This document shows positions 36,801-49,400 of a stretch of DNA of 64,000 nucleotides, one piece after another. Under the pieces are notes generated by a model. That model was given only the letters and a program-made list of their open reading frames with translations. It had not been told where the DNA came from and searched no databases. Numbering within the stretch: position 1 is the stretch's first letter; each line of letters begins with the position of its first letter. A program made the translations under genes and the position numbers. Source of the DNA: Strongylocentrotus purpuratus (lineage: Eukaryota > Echinodermata > Echinoidea > Camarodonta > Strongylocentrotidae); NCBI RefSeq assembly GCF_000002235.5, contig NW_022145605.1, positions 39,164,358 through 39,228,357 on the forward strand, in the 5' to 3' direction.

Positions 36801-39800
36801 CATGTAAAATTCTTGAGGAGTGAGGCCAGTTCTTAGTCCATCTTTCTCTCTCTCTTTCTATTCTGTCTCTCCCTCTCTCCTCTCTCCTATCTCTGTCTCT
36901 ATTCCCCTCTCTCTTTTTCTTACTCTCTCTCTCTCTCTCTCTTATGTTTCCGTCTATGCCGTATGGCATATTGCAGGATAAACTTGTACATGTGCAGGTA
37001 GCCTACAGTTTGGTAAGCTTGCCTTGTGTATGGTGAAGCTTTCATAAGACTTCCAATTGACCATTGTACTTTAGACATTATTGATTTCCGTTTATTACAT
37101 TATGAAATGAAGTGGTATGCTTTTTATTCTAATTTTGTATGAACTATCACCTACATGTATATTAGTTTTGTAATAGTAATTTTTGTGTGTTTCATAATTC
37201 CTCCAAATTTTAAAGGGTGTGATCATTACTATTACAAAAATGTATATGATGGAGTATTCAGAAATAATTCATTACAGATCAACATATATTATCTGAGCAT
37301 TTTTTGTGGGGATTTGCAGATTAGGATTTCAGTCAATACAAATAAGATTGTGTTGTCTTGTTTGGAGCCATAAAAATGTTATTTTATATACTGGTACCTT
37401 TACTGTATGCATACTTTTGGCTCTGAACAGTCAGAACAGACAATGTGTATATTACATGAACACATGTATACAGCAGATATATTTCAACCAGTGTTTGTTA
37501 AAAGCACAACTTGATTGTGTTCAAATTTATCAAGTTCACTAGTACTGTTTTCACACTGGCAATATTTTGCTTAGCCCCGTACTATAGGTGGGGTTAAGGG
37601 GGGTCTTAGCCCCACCTATAGTACGGGGTTAAGCCTATTACACTTTCTGTTCAGACTGGCTTTTACCAAAGTGGGCTAAAGTTGGCTAACCCCACCTATA
37701 GTACGGGGTTAACTAACCCTGCAAAATAGCAGGGCTAACTCCGCAATTGTGGTGCCAACTCCTGCTAACCCCGCAATTGCGGTGCCAAGCAAATGAATGA
37801 GAACAGAAACGAAAATTAGTCCGGTACTACGCAATGGAGCGTATCGCAGCTGGCCAGATGCGAAGTATGTCCAATCATAACATTCACGATATCCGGCGTT
37901 AACGAATTGCAGTGAGAACAGCGTGAATTTTTGTATTCCGGAATAGGCGCTATAGTACGGGACTAAAAACAGCGTGTGTGAAACACCAAAAAAAATAGTC
38001 CGGGATTAAGGATAGTACGGGGCAAAGCAAAGTATGGGGTTAAGCAAAACCAGTGTGAAAAGAGTATTTTAGTCTAGAATCTGACCAATTTTATTTTAAG
38101 AGCCATCACTCTGAAGTGCATGTGATCTTCCCCTACCTGTGGCAAGCTCAATTACCCATACATAAATTAGTGGATCACACCATCTTTGGGGATGAGAGGT
38201 CACGAGGGATTAAACTGACCAAATTCTGGACTACTGGTACATTAGTCGACCATTTAATCCGCAGTGTACATGTACATGTACTGTGTAATGAGTATGTTTA
38301 ATTTGAATATGAGGAGATTCGTCTCTAATCTCCTTTATTGAAATTATTCGTTAACATTATCTCTCTCTCCTCCCTCTCCTTTCTCTCCTTTTCTCCTTCT
38401 CTCTCTCTCTCTCTCTCCTTCTCTCTCTCTTCTCTCTCTCTCCCTTCTCTCTCTCTTTCTCTCTCTCCCCTCTCTCCTTTTCTCTTTTTCTCTCTCTCCC
38501 TCTCTTTCCTTCTCTCCCTTCCCTCTCTCTCCTCTCTCTCCTCTCTCTCCTCTCTCTCCTCTCTTTTATTTCTCTGTCCCTCTTCCTTTCTCTTTGTCTT
38601 TGTTTTTGTTTCCCTTGCAGTTTGTACACATCTCCGTTCATCTTAGATGATCTAATACACAACTTCACACCATTCAGCGAGATTCTAGTTTCTCTTTCAA
38701 CAGGTAAGCACCAAATTCTGAAGTGCCTTTCAAATCTCTGGCTTGAAGGGTGCTCTTTAACATTAAAAAAATGGCAACATACTCTGTAAATATCATAATA
38801 TGTACCGGTAATACTCCCCTTGCTTCATCAATCGGCCCATTCACACATACAGTATAAGGCCTGTTTTCATCAGCTCGAGATTAACAAATAGCCTGCTATT
38901 TCTGATTTGGGAAATAATCCCGAAGTTACAATCGCGTCTCCATCAGCTCGAGACTTGACCACGAAACTTGAAACTCGAGCTCGAGAAATTAGCTTGATAG
39001 TGCGAGTCTTCGGGCTGGTGAGGACGGACCTTACAAATAGCGGGATATTTTTCAAACTAGCCCGAGATATCTTGGGATGATTATCTCGACCAAATATCCC
39101 GCTAATTGCAACTTCGGGCTGATGAAGACCCAAATTAACTGGATAATTAATTTGCGATCGGGATATTTAAAATAGCAGGATATTTGGCAATCTCGAGCTG
39201 ATGGAAACAGGCCTATTGAAAGTGAGACTTGAATTGCATCCGATGTCTCAATTTCTATTGCACCTGTTCACATGTGTGATACATTGTATATCAATTTCCA
39301 GTAGTATGATATCAATCATGCTTCCGCCGTATGGCAGTTTCCTGACTTTTGTTGTAACACAATGTGCATGGCAAATAATCATGTCCATTCACAAACAGAT
39401 AAAAGCACACTAATGTGTGTTTTGAAACCAATTGAAATTGAATTGAATTGTGATAGTGATAGTGAGATTCATGTTATTGTTGATCTCACACAAATAAGGG
39501 AGTTTCTGATTGTGATCAAGAAATCTGTTTATTTTGAAATATGACTAATGCTCTTTTTGTGAATAACCTAATAAGGGACTTGTTAACATTGTTCAGATAA
39601 AACTGTGAATATATTTGTGGTTTCAGGTCATCAAACTATTGTAATGATCCGCTGCGCGGTCGTGACGTAGATATTTGTTTACATTATCACAAACTCATAA
39701 ACAAACTCTAACTAGTCCTTCGGAGTAGATCGCATCAATCGTCAGATAGTTAAATCAGATAGACGAAGAAATAGGCCGATACTTATTGATTCAGATTGTG

Positions 39801-42800
39801 ATTACTAGTTTTCAACTTGAAAGGTAGGGAAATTCAACTGATATTAGAAAAGATATTTAGAGTACGGCACTAATACTAGTATCAATTAATTAGGTATTTG
39901 TAATATGTTCTTGTATATTAGCACCGTACGTACATTTAGTTGTTCCCCCCCCCTTGATTTTGTAAACTTACCTGACAATTTGGATTCCTAAATTGTCCTC
40001 TTCTTTAAGACTTGATTATAATCCTAGATCGTGTAATGCAGCTTGACAATACAACGATATTATCAGTTTATGTACTAATGTAAAGAAATGTAAATGAGTC
40101 ATGATTGTTGTTTTCAAGCGCGTCATTCACCGACGCACAATGTCGTACGTAACTAATTTGCATACGAGCGCTTGACATTTGGATCCATTATTGAGATGCT
40201 TTAAGATGTTAAACTGTAATTGTTTATCAATATATCACATGAATTTGGATGGAAAGTTGTTTAGACAATGTAACTTGTTAATATTTACTGCAACTGATAT
40301 GTCATTCAGAGTGTTGTATTTAATTAATGGTAAAATAAGAGATTTACTTAGATATTTTGCTCTGAACTAGCACAGTCTTCATGTTAAGTCCATTTTCGCT
40401 GCGCGTGTGCTTTCCAAGATCGCTTAGCGCATCGATTTCCCCCACGTCTGCATTATGCCTTTATAACCTGTAACATTTCTGAAACGTGAGGAGTTGGCAT
40501 TGGGCGCTCGTCGGGATAACAGCTATTTAGTCTCTCCCTGGAAATCCCCCCCCCCAAAGGTCTTGGAATTGGGCGCTCGTCGGAACCACACATAAGCTCT
40601 CTCTCCCTCCCTGGAAATCATCCCATATATCTAAGGAACTACACATTATTTACAACTGGAATATGAAGGTACAGAATGAAGTCGACGCTGGAATTAATAT
40701 ACTGGAATTAATATACCACTATTAAAATGATGGAATTAAGATGCTGGAATTAATGAACCACTATTATTAAGACGCAGGAATATGCTAAGTCCACCTCTCC
40801 CCATATGATGCTATGGAATTAAACTAAGACGGAAAACTTCCAAGTCCCATAAATCCCAATGAATCATTGCCCTTCACTTTATTACATGTATTTGAATATA
40901 AGAACGACAATCGTATAAATTCATTAAGTATAACTATGAGCACAAGGTATTTGTGACAGTGGTGATATGAGATGTAAATATTTGAAGTACATGCATTAAT
41001 AAAAGTTGACCATTTTCTTTTGTCTTGAAACTGAAATTATGAGTCTATAAACACTTTGTCTTTCTTCTTAACTGGTACTCTGTCATAGTCGTATATTTCG
41101 ACGAAACGAACGTAAATAAGTATTGTAGCTTCCCCCGTCTTTTCTTCAAATAAAAGATAAGATCTAATTACTTTAACCGCTCGGACATTATAAATAAGAT
41201 GTCGGCTGACGAATATCCTGACAGATATAAAGAATCAGTTTCCCCAGCTGGGAATGAGAATAATCCCGACGTAGAGGTCGAGGTTGAAGACGGAGGCGGG
41301 GGCGGCCACCACACTATAGTATTGATTCAACCTTTTCCCTATACTCTATAGGGCTACAATAAGATCATCAAATTTCAAGCTGATTTTGTGATAAGTTGTG
41401 CTCTTATCTGAGATATGTATGGAGTTCAAACACAATGTATTGACAGTTGAAGATATGAGTGTGTTTGGTTCGCCTCTTCAGAGTCCTTGAAATAGCTATT
41501 ATAGTAGTCTTGTAGGACTTGTCCGTCCTTCAATTACGCTCAAGGAGATTTTGATAAAGGTGAACTCTACAAACATTTCCCTATCACCAATGAACTCAAA
41601 AACCTATATTTGAAGAGATATTATGGACATGCTTTTGCAATGACAAGTCACGGTCACTAATATTAAAGCTAAACCTTTCAGAAGTACTTAAAATTTTCCT
41701 GACTTGCCTTTTTCTCAGACTGTATGGAACTTAACTTGTGTGCAGAATTCCCTGTGAATTGTTGCAATCTGCATAGTCTCACATTGCAGACACCCTTTTA
41801 CACAGTAAGACTGAAATTGATATAAAGGCATAACTGTGCCTGCAAACTAGATTGCCACATTGCCAAAAACAGTATTTCAATATTCTTTACCTTTTAATCT
41901 AATGGCTGCCAACTTCACAAGGTAGCCAAGAAACAACACAAAACACATTATGGACTTTCTTATGGAATTCTTTCCAGTACAATATATACAAGAGTGTTTA
42001 ATCTCTGTGTTAAAGTGTATTATGCCTCTCAGATTGAGCAGACGATTACTCAATGTTCATAGATGCTTAATACCAAATTGATACGATGTTACATAAACAA
42101 TTAAAAGGCATTCTCAGTAAATGAATTATAATCTAGTACATTAACTCTTTTTTTTTGGGGGGGGGGGTGGAGGTTTGGGATGGAGGTTAGGGTCTTGGGG
42201 AGTATACTTTAAGAACGTCATTTGTGTTTTCTTCTATTAAATTTCATTATCTGCAGAGCAATACTAACACTCCCTTGTTCCTTGAGTATTAACACTTTTT
42301 TCAAATCTTTTCTTGTTTTTGCAGGTTATTTTGTGTATGATTTCCTAGATATGCTCGCATATAAGAAGATATCCAGCTCGTGGCCTTTACTACTTCATCA
42401 CATTGTTGTAAGTATTCTGTTTGATAATTATAATGGCTTCTCATGAGTATAGTTCTCAAATCTTTTATGATGACACTCATGGCACTTAATAGCATACTTG
42501 TTAAACTACCCAGGTTATAGCTGAGCCGTAATTGCTCAAGCATATTTAATTAGGTACATCCATTTACATCTGGGTAGAGAGTAGCAAATGTAGATTAATG
42601 ACTTGTCAAATGACAAAGTACCAGGCTGGGATTTGAACCAGTATCTTGTGATCTGCAGTCTGGCCACTTATCCACTGAACCACAACACCTCTGCCACCCT
42701 TTGAATCCAACTATTGTAAAGATAAAGTCAACATTAAAAAAAAAGACAAAAATCTGAGAAAAAGGATTTATAAGAAAATTATGAATGTTTTAGAACAAGA

Positions 42801-44846
42801 TAACATGTCATATGAAAGGGTATTCCCCCAAGGACAATGAGGACATGGTGTGTCATGATTCTTGTGAGTCTTTATTATTTTATTTTATTTTAATAAACTA
42901 TACCAATTAATAGAAACATAGTTTGCAAGAGAATACTAGACATTTTCTTATTTCCATACACATTACATACCAATAACATACATTAGGCTTGTACCTGTAC
43001 TTCATTTGACTTTAATTGTTCTGTTGCTAAATCACAACAACAAACACAAGCTGTAAAGCTCATAATACAAGTGAAAATCACATGTCTGTTAAACTTGGCA
43101 ATGATTCAAATCATACTTTGTTAGGAAAGTACAGTAGTCTAGTCGTCAAGACAAATAGAATTCGGTCATATGATACATGTACATGCATTGTACAGTCATG
43201 TGAATGGAATCAGTAGGAATTCATTGTGGTTGATTGGGCAGTGATGGATGCCAATTGAGCATAGTGTATGGTGAAATAGTGACTTTTGGTTGGGAAGTTG
43301 CATTGATTTGCACAGATTATCCAACTTTACATTTACATACTGTACATGTACATTAATAAAAAAAAAAGTGTGTGTGTGTGTGCGTTGGTGCACCTACATG
43401 TCCAAATAAAGACTACCTGTAGGCGTGTTTAAACATGTGAACAGGGTGAGCTGGGACAGGGACTTGATAGAGAAGGACTGGAATCAAGCCGGCGAAACTC
43501 TTGTAATTTATTCAACGCATTTGTGAGTTCTAAAGCATAACAATGGGGATGTGTAACATTCCACTTGGCTTTGAAGTTCCATGCTCCACACCGCGCTTCC
43601 ACTGCGGGGACTTCCGGAAGCCAGGCACCAGATTTACATTTATTACAAAATATTAAATTACCGGCAAAATGTCAGTGTAAATCAAAAACTTTATATAGGG
43701 ATTGTATTGGGAATAGTGCACCAAACACATTTCCAAATTTAGAACTCCGTCCTTCCTATAATTTGTGTGCCAGAGTTGGTAAAAGAAAAATTACATCCTG
43801 ACAAACACTCAATAGTTTAGGATAATGCGCTAACTTGGAGCATGGGGTCAAAGGAGAGCGACTTGATTCCCTGGCTGGGAGGATACATCCCTAGCATTGG
43901 ACCGGCAAAGCACAAGCACACAAGAGTTACATGTACCAAGCTAGGGATAGAAACTATTACGACTCAACTACCCTGTCTGATTAAACTAGAGAACTAGCCT
44001 AGGCCTAAATAGTCAAATTTGACTGAATGCCAAAAATACAACTACATGTATAAACATTGTCAGACCCGAATAATAACACAACAACAACTACATGAGCGTT
44101 TTCAGAGTAGGTGTTTCATAGAATTATCAATCTCAACTTCTCTGAGTAAAGAGCCAGAAATTTTTTTGCTTCATTTAACATCTTTGAGCTACATATTTCT
44201 CCAAATGTCCTATTGAATTGAAAACTGTATGACATTCCATGTACTGTGGGTGTGTAGTATCAAAAGTTCTAAAACCACATATTATTGTGACTAAATGTAT
44301 ATGTTCCTGAAGTTCAAGTTGATATGGTTCATATAAAAGTTTAATTAATTTATATTTCAAATAGACTCAGAGGATAGCATATCAGTTAGTTCGATTTATG
44401 AAAGGAACATGATAGCAAATTCATTCACCTTTTTCACAATTTTTTTCCTTCTTCAGATATTCACATGTTTTGGCGTATCCCTAAACTACAAACACTACAT
44501 AGGCTACGCCGTGGTGGCGCTCATGGCAGAGGTCAACAGTATATTCCTGCACCTGCGGCAGCTCCTACTCATGAGCAGCTATCCCAAGTCGTCTACGGCC
44601 TTCAAGGTCAACAGCGTCGTCAACGTAACGACGTACATCGTGTTCCGCTTTGGAGTGCTCACTTGGATGGGGTGGTGGCTGTCGCAGCACACTCACGAGT
44701 TGCCGATCACCATGAGCCTTCTGGCCGGCGTCGGACTAACGGTCATGCTTTCTGTGAACTTTGTGCTCTTCTTAAGACTACTCTCGAGTGACTTTCTGTC
44801 AAGAAGGAACTGCAAGGAGTCAAAAGACGACGTCATGGATAATTAA
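30802..44846 (+). CDS. TLCD1/2: TLC domain-containing protein of the TLCD1/TLCD2 type
   Basis: Four exons with matching phases: 30802-31043, 38621-38703, 42325-42407 and 44457-44846 (798 nt, 265 aa). The ATG at 30802 starts MDQIESN. The exon joins restore SAYCLY and STGYFVYD. The protein is hydrophobic with about six or seven membrane segments. WRNVMASFLHAFLTGTG (about 61-77), SPFILDDLIHNFTPFSE, the HH pair at 133-134 (WPLLLHHIV), EVNSIFLHLRQLLL and FLRLLSSDFL match the TLC domains of vertebrate TLCD1 and TLCD2. Features of both are present, so it looks like a pre-duplication ortholog. TLCD1/2 and worm FLD-1 limit long-chain polyunsaturated phospholipids and so tune plasma-membrane fluidity; no enzymatic reaction is proven. 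Intron 1 (7.6 kb) and intron 2 (3.6 kb) are full of MITEs. Exon 2 follows a 230-base CT tract. Confidence 0.9.
31493..31875. mobile_element. TIR element, 383 bp, with perfect 10-bp target duplication (TLCD1/2 intron 1)
   Basis: TIRs CCGGCCTCCCCACTCAG (left) and the inverse of CCGGCCCCCCCACTCAG (right). The flanks are identical 10-mers, GATTGCAGCC (31483-31492 and 31876-31885). A 9-11-bp duplication suggests a Mutator-like origin. No real ORF. It shares GTGTTATTTAGGGTACGCAT (inverse) with 27188-27475. Confidence 0.8.
32271..32454. mobile_element. MITE with CAGTNAAAC termini
   Basis: It starts CAGTCAAACTTGC and ends with the inverse of CAGTGAAACCCGTCT. Internally ACAAAGACCACCTGTCT and ACAAAGACCACTTTTTGTG repeat. 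A T-run and G-run (32219-32257) lie just outside. Degenerate relatives may be present near 51630-51690. Confidence 0.6.
34022..34727. mobile_element. Foldback element with a ~190-bp hairpin
   Basis: 34022-34212 is an imperfect palindrome: ACAGTTATTGACTGGCAGGG against CCCTGCCAGTCAATAACTGT, then TATTTGGACC...TGAAGG against CCTTCAGGTCC, then TTATATTTCCC against GGGAAAATATAA, with a centre at GCGCACAGCGC. TATATTAGATAGC at 34208-34220 is inverse to GCTATCTAATATA at about 34713-34725, and GGACC and GGAAAATATAAC words recur near 34632-34655. The whole may therefore be one element with an A/T-homopolymer interior (34260-34510). Confidence 0.6.
35440..35620. repeat. (TAG)n and TGTACAT-rich simple repeat
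   Basis: TAGTAGTAG runs (about 35455-35515) are followed by (CATTGTA)n merging into TACATGTACATGTAC (about 35522-35556). Confidence 0.85.
35966..36060. mobile_element. Solo fragments of the TAGGCCTGTTTCCAT-type MITE
   Basis: TAGGCCTGTTTCCATTAGCC (about 35967) and TAGGCCTGTTACCATCAGCC (about 36002) repeat in the same orientation. They match the terminal repeat of the MITE at 38857-39214. No partner end was found. Confidence 0.5.
36838..36945. repeat. CT-rich microsatellite
   Basis: Imperfect (CT)n and (TCTCC)n, ending in a pure (CT)n near 36924-36942, within TLCD1/2 intron 1. Confidence 0.85.
37543..38066. mobile_element. Harbinger-like MITE, short relative of the 719-2977 element
   Basis: TIR TACTGTTTTCACACTGG at the left against the inverse of TACTCTTTTCACACTGG at the right. 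Then TTTTGCTTAGCCCCGTACT against AGTATGGGGTTAAGCAAAA. Internal GGTGGGGTTAAG with CTTAGCCCCACC, CCAAAGTGGGCTAA and CCTGCAAAATAGCAGGG are shared with 719-2977. TA borders the ends but the third base differs, so the duplication is decayed. Confidence 0.75.
38350..38620. repeat. Long CT tract abutting the TLCD1/2 exon 2 acceptor
   Basis: About 270 nearly pure pyrimidines ((TCTC)n, (CTCTCTCTCC)n) end in TTGTTTCCCTTGCAG at 38606-38620, immediately before exon 2. The tract serves as, or extends, the polypyrimidine tract of that acceptor. Confidence 0.9.
38857..39214. mobile_element. MITE with ~45-bp TIRs (TLCD1/2 intron 2)
   Basis: The left end AGGCCTGTTTTCATCAGCTC (continuing GAGATTAACAAATAGCCTGC) is inverse to the right end at about 39168-39214 with few mismatches. 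The interior holds many copies of CAGCTCGAGA, TAGCCCGAGAT and CCCGAAGT in both orientations. TA borders the left end. No ORF. Confidence 0.8.
39640..41350 (+). mobile_element. Possible LTR-retroelement relic (LTR plus leader region)
   Basis: This segment starts with TGTAATGATC and has a candidate ...TAACA end near 40475, which would make an LTR of ~835 bp. A duplicated GGGCGCTCGTCGG block follows (about 40502 and 40568), resembling a primer-binding/leader region, and then a leader up to about 41200. The family would be Gypsy-like, but no pol sequence and no second LTR were seen. It is an incomplete, broken fossil. The assignment is tentative. Confidence 0.3.
42555..42695 (-). mobile_element. 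tRNA-derived SINE copy
   Basis: Read on the minus strand: GGTTCAGTGGATAAGTGG (A-box side), GACTGCAGATCACAAGATAC, then the B box GGTTCAAATCC (plus 42629-42639) and a body reaching about 42555. It has the same general architecture as the copy at 12700-12890. It lies in TLCD1/2 intron 3, opposite to the gene. Confidence 0.7.
42900..44400. other. Remaining part of TLCD1/2 intron 3
   Basis: No gene or bounded element recognised. There is a (GT)n tract at about 43368-43384 and TACATGTACA palindromes near 43172 and 43340. Confidence 0.4.
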
Positions 44847-46419
44847 GCTTCCCCTTTACCATCCATCTCAATTGTTTCTCTTTTTCTATGATGAATATGC
44901 ATCATCCTGCTCAAGATACATGTTGGTTTCTCTGAAGAGAAATCCTCTTCTTATTTTTCGTATGATTTATGTGAAATTAATATTGCATTCACTCCATGGT
45001 CTATGAGCAGGTGTGTATGGTTGATGAAGAAAGGTCTGCACAGTTTTATTTTTTGTTATTAGTTGGACTATTCACATGGTGATCTTATGGTGACTAGGAA
45101 TGAGAGTGCCTCTTGGAGAAATCATGATTTTTTTTTTATATATTTGAATTTGTAGTGCGTTCATGATGATGGTGAGATTCTTATGTAGATCTTTATGTCA
45201 ATTTCAATGATCTTATGCAGATGTTTACAGTGTATGTAAATTTCAAAGTACTTATCACAAGGGAGTTATTTTGTACTTGAAGTGTAATTGAATCTGGAAA
45301 TGATCTATGGGTTTGTGATACCAATGGTGAACCAAATTTACTTCAAATATAGTCTGAAGTTATTGATATATTGAGCGGTTTTCATACACTTGATGTCGAA
45401 GCTTAACATGAGTGGATTTGATCTGATTTGATGTGCTAATCTGGACAGAGCAGGAACTTCTCAAAAGTTTCTTCTTGCATGCCAAAGTTTCTGATTTTAC
45501 GGTGAGATTCTAGTTTTTATGTTTGCAATTTCTCATTGTACAGCTGAAAATAAGGGATCTAGACTTTGCCAGTCGCATTCTTTCATCTCACAGTCCCTCA
45601 AAATGATTTTTAGATGCTTTTGATTCATCACAGCGAAAATGAGAGGGAACAAATGATGTCACTTGATGCAGTCCACTGTCATCATCAAACGTCTTTAAAT
45701 TGTTTGTACATATCACTGCAATAGTTCCATAGGGTTTCAGAAATACTAATTACCGGTATATATTACTGCGGGTTTACTAAATAATTTGTTACCCATTTTT
45801 TATCACTTTACTAATGCATCTATTAAATGAGGAGGATATGGGGACAAGAAGAAGTGGAGGGAGGGAAGGAAGTAGGGAGTGTCATCATTGGGTGAAAGTC
45901 AGTAACCTTCGTAAGAGGGAAAATGCTGACTTTAATAAATGATGAAGATGATGAATCACCATGATTATGGAAACTGAAAATGTGTGTTCAGACCCACAGA
46001 GGATACGCTTCTATGTTCATCTTTATGATAACTAGAAATCTTTCGGAGCGAGAATCGACACACCCTCTGAGTGAACCAGATTAAACAAGATGAAAATCGA
46101 CCACTGTTTCCATATAATGCTTGCTTGGAGTCTTTTAAACGACTCTAACCATTGAAGTGCCATACTCAACATTTTCTAGAAACTTGTTTCTTCCTTTTTG
46201 TACATTGATCTGTATACATACAATCCTGCTGTTCCCGTAATCCTATATTTTTCTGTATTTCCTTGGGTCATATCGCACATTACTTTTTTCTCTACATACA
46301 CCTGTACAAGTATATGCACAAGCCAGTACCGGTAAACAAATATTGGATAATATTTATGTAATGTTATATATAGTTTATATATGATATTAAAATATGATCA
46401 GAGATCATTTCTATTGGAC

Positions 46420-46425
46420 AATAAA
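46420..46425 (+). terminator. Candidate TLCD1/2 polyadenylation signal
   Basis: AATAAA about 1.57 kb past the stop codon. An earlier AATAAA lies at 45934-45939. Use of either needs transcript data. Confidence 0.3.
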
Positions 46426-46429
46426 ATGG

Positions 46430-49400
46430 AATTTGAAAATTAGATTCAAAATTAAAATTAAATGCGAAGCAGCACCCTAGTATCTGATCTGAAAATGCAT
46501 GAAGGAGATCCTTCTCATCAGCTGCCCTTCAACACTGCCATTCCATCAAGTCTGCACTCCCAAACTCTGATATGACATTTGAACACGATTCCATAAAGCT
46601 GCATTGAGGCTTGAGTTGAGGCTAACCATGTCAGTCTGTGGCTGTGTTGAATAAAAGGTGGAGCTATTGTACAGAGCCTATAGGGTGGAGTACACTGTGC
46701 AGTCTGCATAGTCTCAGAATACAGACTCTCTATACGCACTTTAAATGACAAGGGTGTGTGTCAACAGACTACATTCCATCCGTGATAATGAGAGTGTATC
46801 AAGTCTTGAACATCCGTAATTAATAACCAGCTGTGAGGGATGGTTCTTACTTTGATGAACTACAACACATGCTGTACACCTGTTCAACTTTCTTGCTTCA
46901 AGACCTATTGATAGTTACCTGTCATGCTTTTACACTTGTTGCTGCCCTGATGACAACGCTGTACTCTTATCTTTCCTTGGAAGCGAGACTAATTCTAATA
47001 TTACTTGCCGATTGCATCTGATCTTAAGCTAATATATAATCCAGTGTGATATTCATGTCCGCAGCAATTCCTCGTACAAAAAAATTCTCAATGTCTTCAA
47101 AAAGCATCTCAAAACTTAACCAATTGTGTTAGTGTTATCCCTGTAAATTTCTTGTAAACTTGCAATGTTCTATATAAATGCATTATTATTCTTACTATAT
47201 CACTGCCTTCTTTAATGAAAATTGAAGGACTTTTTAAAATTTTGTCCAGTGGATATAATCCAATATAGTTTTAAAAGCTGTCATAATTCACAAACATTAA
47301 AACAGGTATTATATGTGACATTAAAATGTATGCATCATTGGGGCGAAAGGAAAACGAATTTGAGCCTTGTTCATGCATGCAGTATAAACTACTTACAAAA
47401 AAAAAATACTGCAGCAAAATTCAATGATTTACGCGCAATGCACTTCAAATATCTTTATTCTGTCTTTGTATTTGGTGTACTGTGAAGGGACCCAACACAA
47501 GGGCCTACCTACGATGTAATTCATCCTTTCTCCATCCCTCTCTGTCTCGAGTTTTCTTTCTATTATGTCATATATTTTGTCTTATAACATCAAGGAGTTG
47601 CTCGCCTTGAAACTCCCTGGTAACACACAGATATAATTATGTAAATCCGCTCAGGGCCTGTGTTGCCCGAAGCTATGTTTTCCACTACCATTCCGTACAT
47701 GTAAAATGTATTTTCCTTTGCCGTGGCATTTTCTTTCTTTTGTTGGGGGGGGGGGGGGGGGGAAGCTGTTTACTGCATCATGTATAAACGGTGCTCAATA
47801 TCCATCTACTTGATCCAAAACCTGGACTCATTATCATTTCTAAGCTCTTTCTGAGCTTGATAAGTCCTGCCTCCTACAGAGCCGATCCATTAGAGATTTT
47901 TATTTTCATTCACTAGGCATTTTAGCACAAAAGGAAAGAGGATGAAATCATGCCATTAGGCATTGTAAGAGGATTCAATTATGATTTAAGGCGCATTTTC
48001 TCAAGGAGCTCATGTCCTAATGAGTTCTTTATATATATTCCAGGGATGTAAAAAAAGGCACAAAGAAATCCAGGGTACAAAGAGTAGATGTCCAATTGTA
48101 TGTGATGTTTTTTGGTCAACTCTTTATCTACAGTTGAATGTGTCCTAAAAACCACTGACTGCGAGACAAACCTGTTTTGATATTCAATCTGCTAGTATAT
48201 CATGTACATTATTATTGGAGTGCAAATAAACACCTAATCTATGTTTTATATAAACAAAGTTTGAAGTGTGTATAATGGATTGTGTAGCTATGCAAAATTC
48301 ACCTTTCATGCATGTGATGATATTTTATTGATAATTGCTAAAATGATTAATATTCATAGTATTCATTGCATTTCATGAATATTGTTCCATGGGCTTTGTT
48401 TTACTAAATACTTAAGAAATTGTCTTGTGAGAGCAAGAAGAGTGGTATTTTTGTGCTAATTTAGTTTACATAACGTCACTTTTTTCAGCCCCAGGGCTCG
48501 TCAAAGTTGTCATATTTATCAACTGCTACTCGATGAAAACACAAATTGAAAGCAATGTTTGTTTTTCCTTAGAAAGTATATAATAGAACCTCTTATCATA
48601 GCCATGTTCAGTCAAGCCAGGTCTCTTTAAAGTTTGAAGGACACGTTTAAAAAGAATCGTTTGACTGTGAATCATTTTCATATTGTAATATTATGCCTTT
48701 CTAGCTAGGTTCATACAATAGTTCATACATTTTAAGTTTAGCTTGTGGTTTTAACTTTCGGGTTATCCTAGATATTAAAGGGGACGTGGAGATGCACACG
48801 TTGTTTTGGGCACTTAAATTTACTTGAAGTTTTAAACCAGAAGTATTCTTATGGTCATCACAAAAACTAGGGGGGGGGGGGGGTCTTTAAGTTATATGCC
48901 ATGTGGACACAATCAACTTAAGAGGTATCACCAGCTTGTAATTGCAATGACTGCTTGCCTGGCTTGTTGTTTAAAACCTCACCCAGTCACTCTGATGCCA
49001 TGTGAACACACATTTCAGATGTTTGCAGATTTAAAGTTAAAACTATGACACTGCCATATGAACATAGCCCTAGTAACATAGATACACCCAAATTTCAAAC
49101 AAATTAATTTTTTTAAGCAAGTAGCCTAATCTGTCTTCTTGATGAACAAAAAGGTGCAAATATTGTGCAGTTTGATAAGGGGATTTATTAATGAGCTCAG
49201 TTAAAGATTGAATAAGAATTAGAACTCAAGAGATGGGACTGGTAAAATGTAAATTCACTGAAGATGTCTTTTTATAAAGTAAGTGACACAGTAATATGAA
49301 TTCTGAATGATACGAGCAGGAACAAGTCTCATAATACATGGCATGAATACAAGGATAGCATTGTTACATGATTTGTTATTATACACTAAACTTTCTATTA

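Noticed and set aside
41199-41350. Possible 5' exon of a host gene starting with an Asp/Glu-rich, Gly-rich segment
   Set aside because: No splice donor at a useful place and no following exon; it follows the LTR-like segment, so it is more likely part of that relic.
43565-43801. 78-codon plus-strand frame in TLCD1/2 intron 3
   Set aside because: No domain, no splice partners and an ordinary length for chance.
46518-46751. 77-codon minus-strand frame after TLCD1/2
   Set aside because: No recognisable family, no membrane or signal pattern, and codon use like the surrounding DNA.
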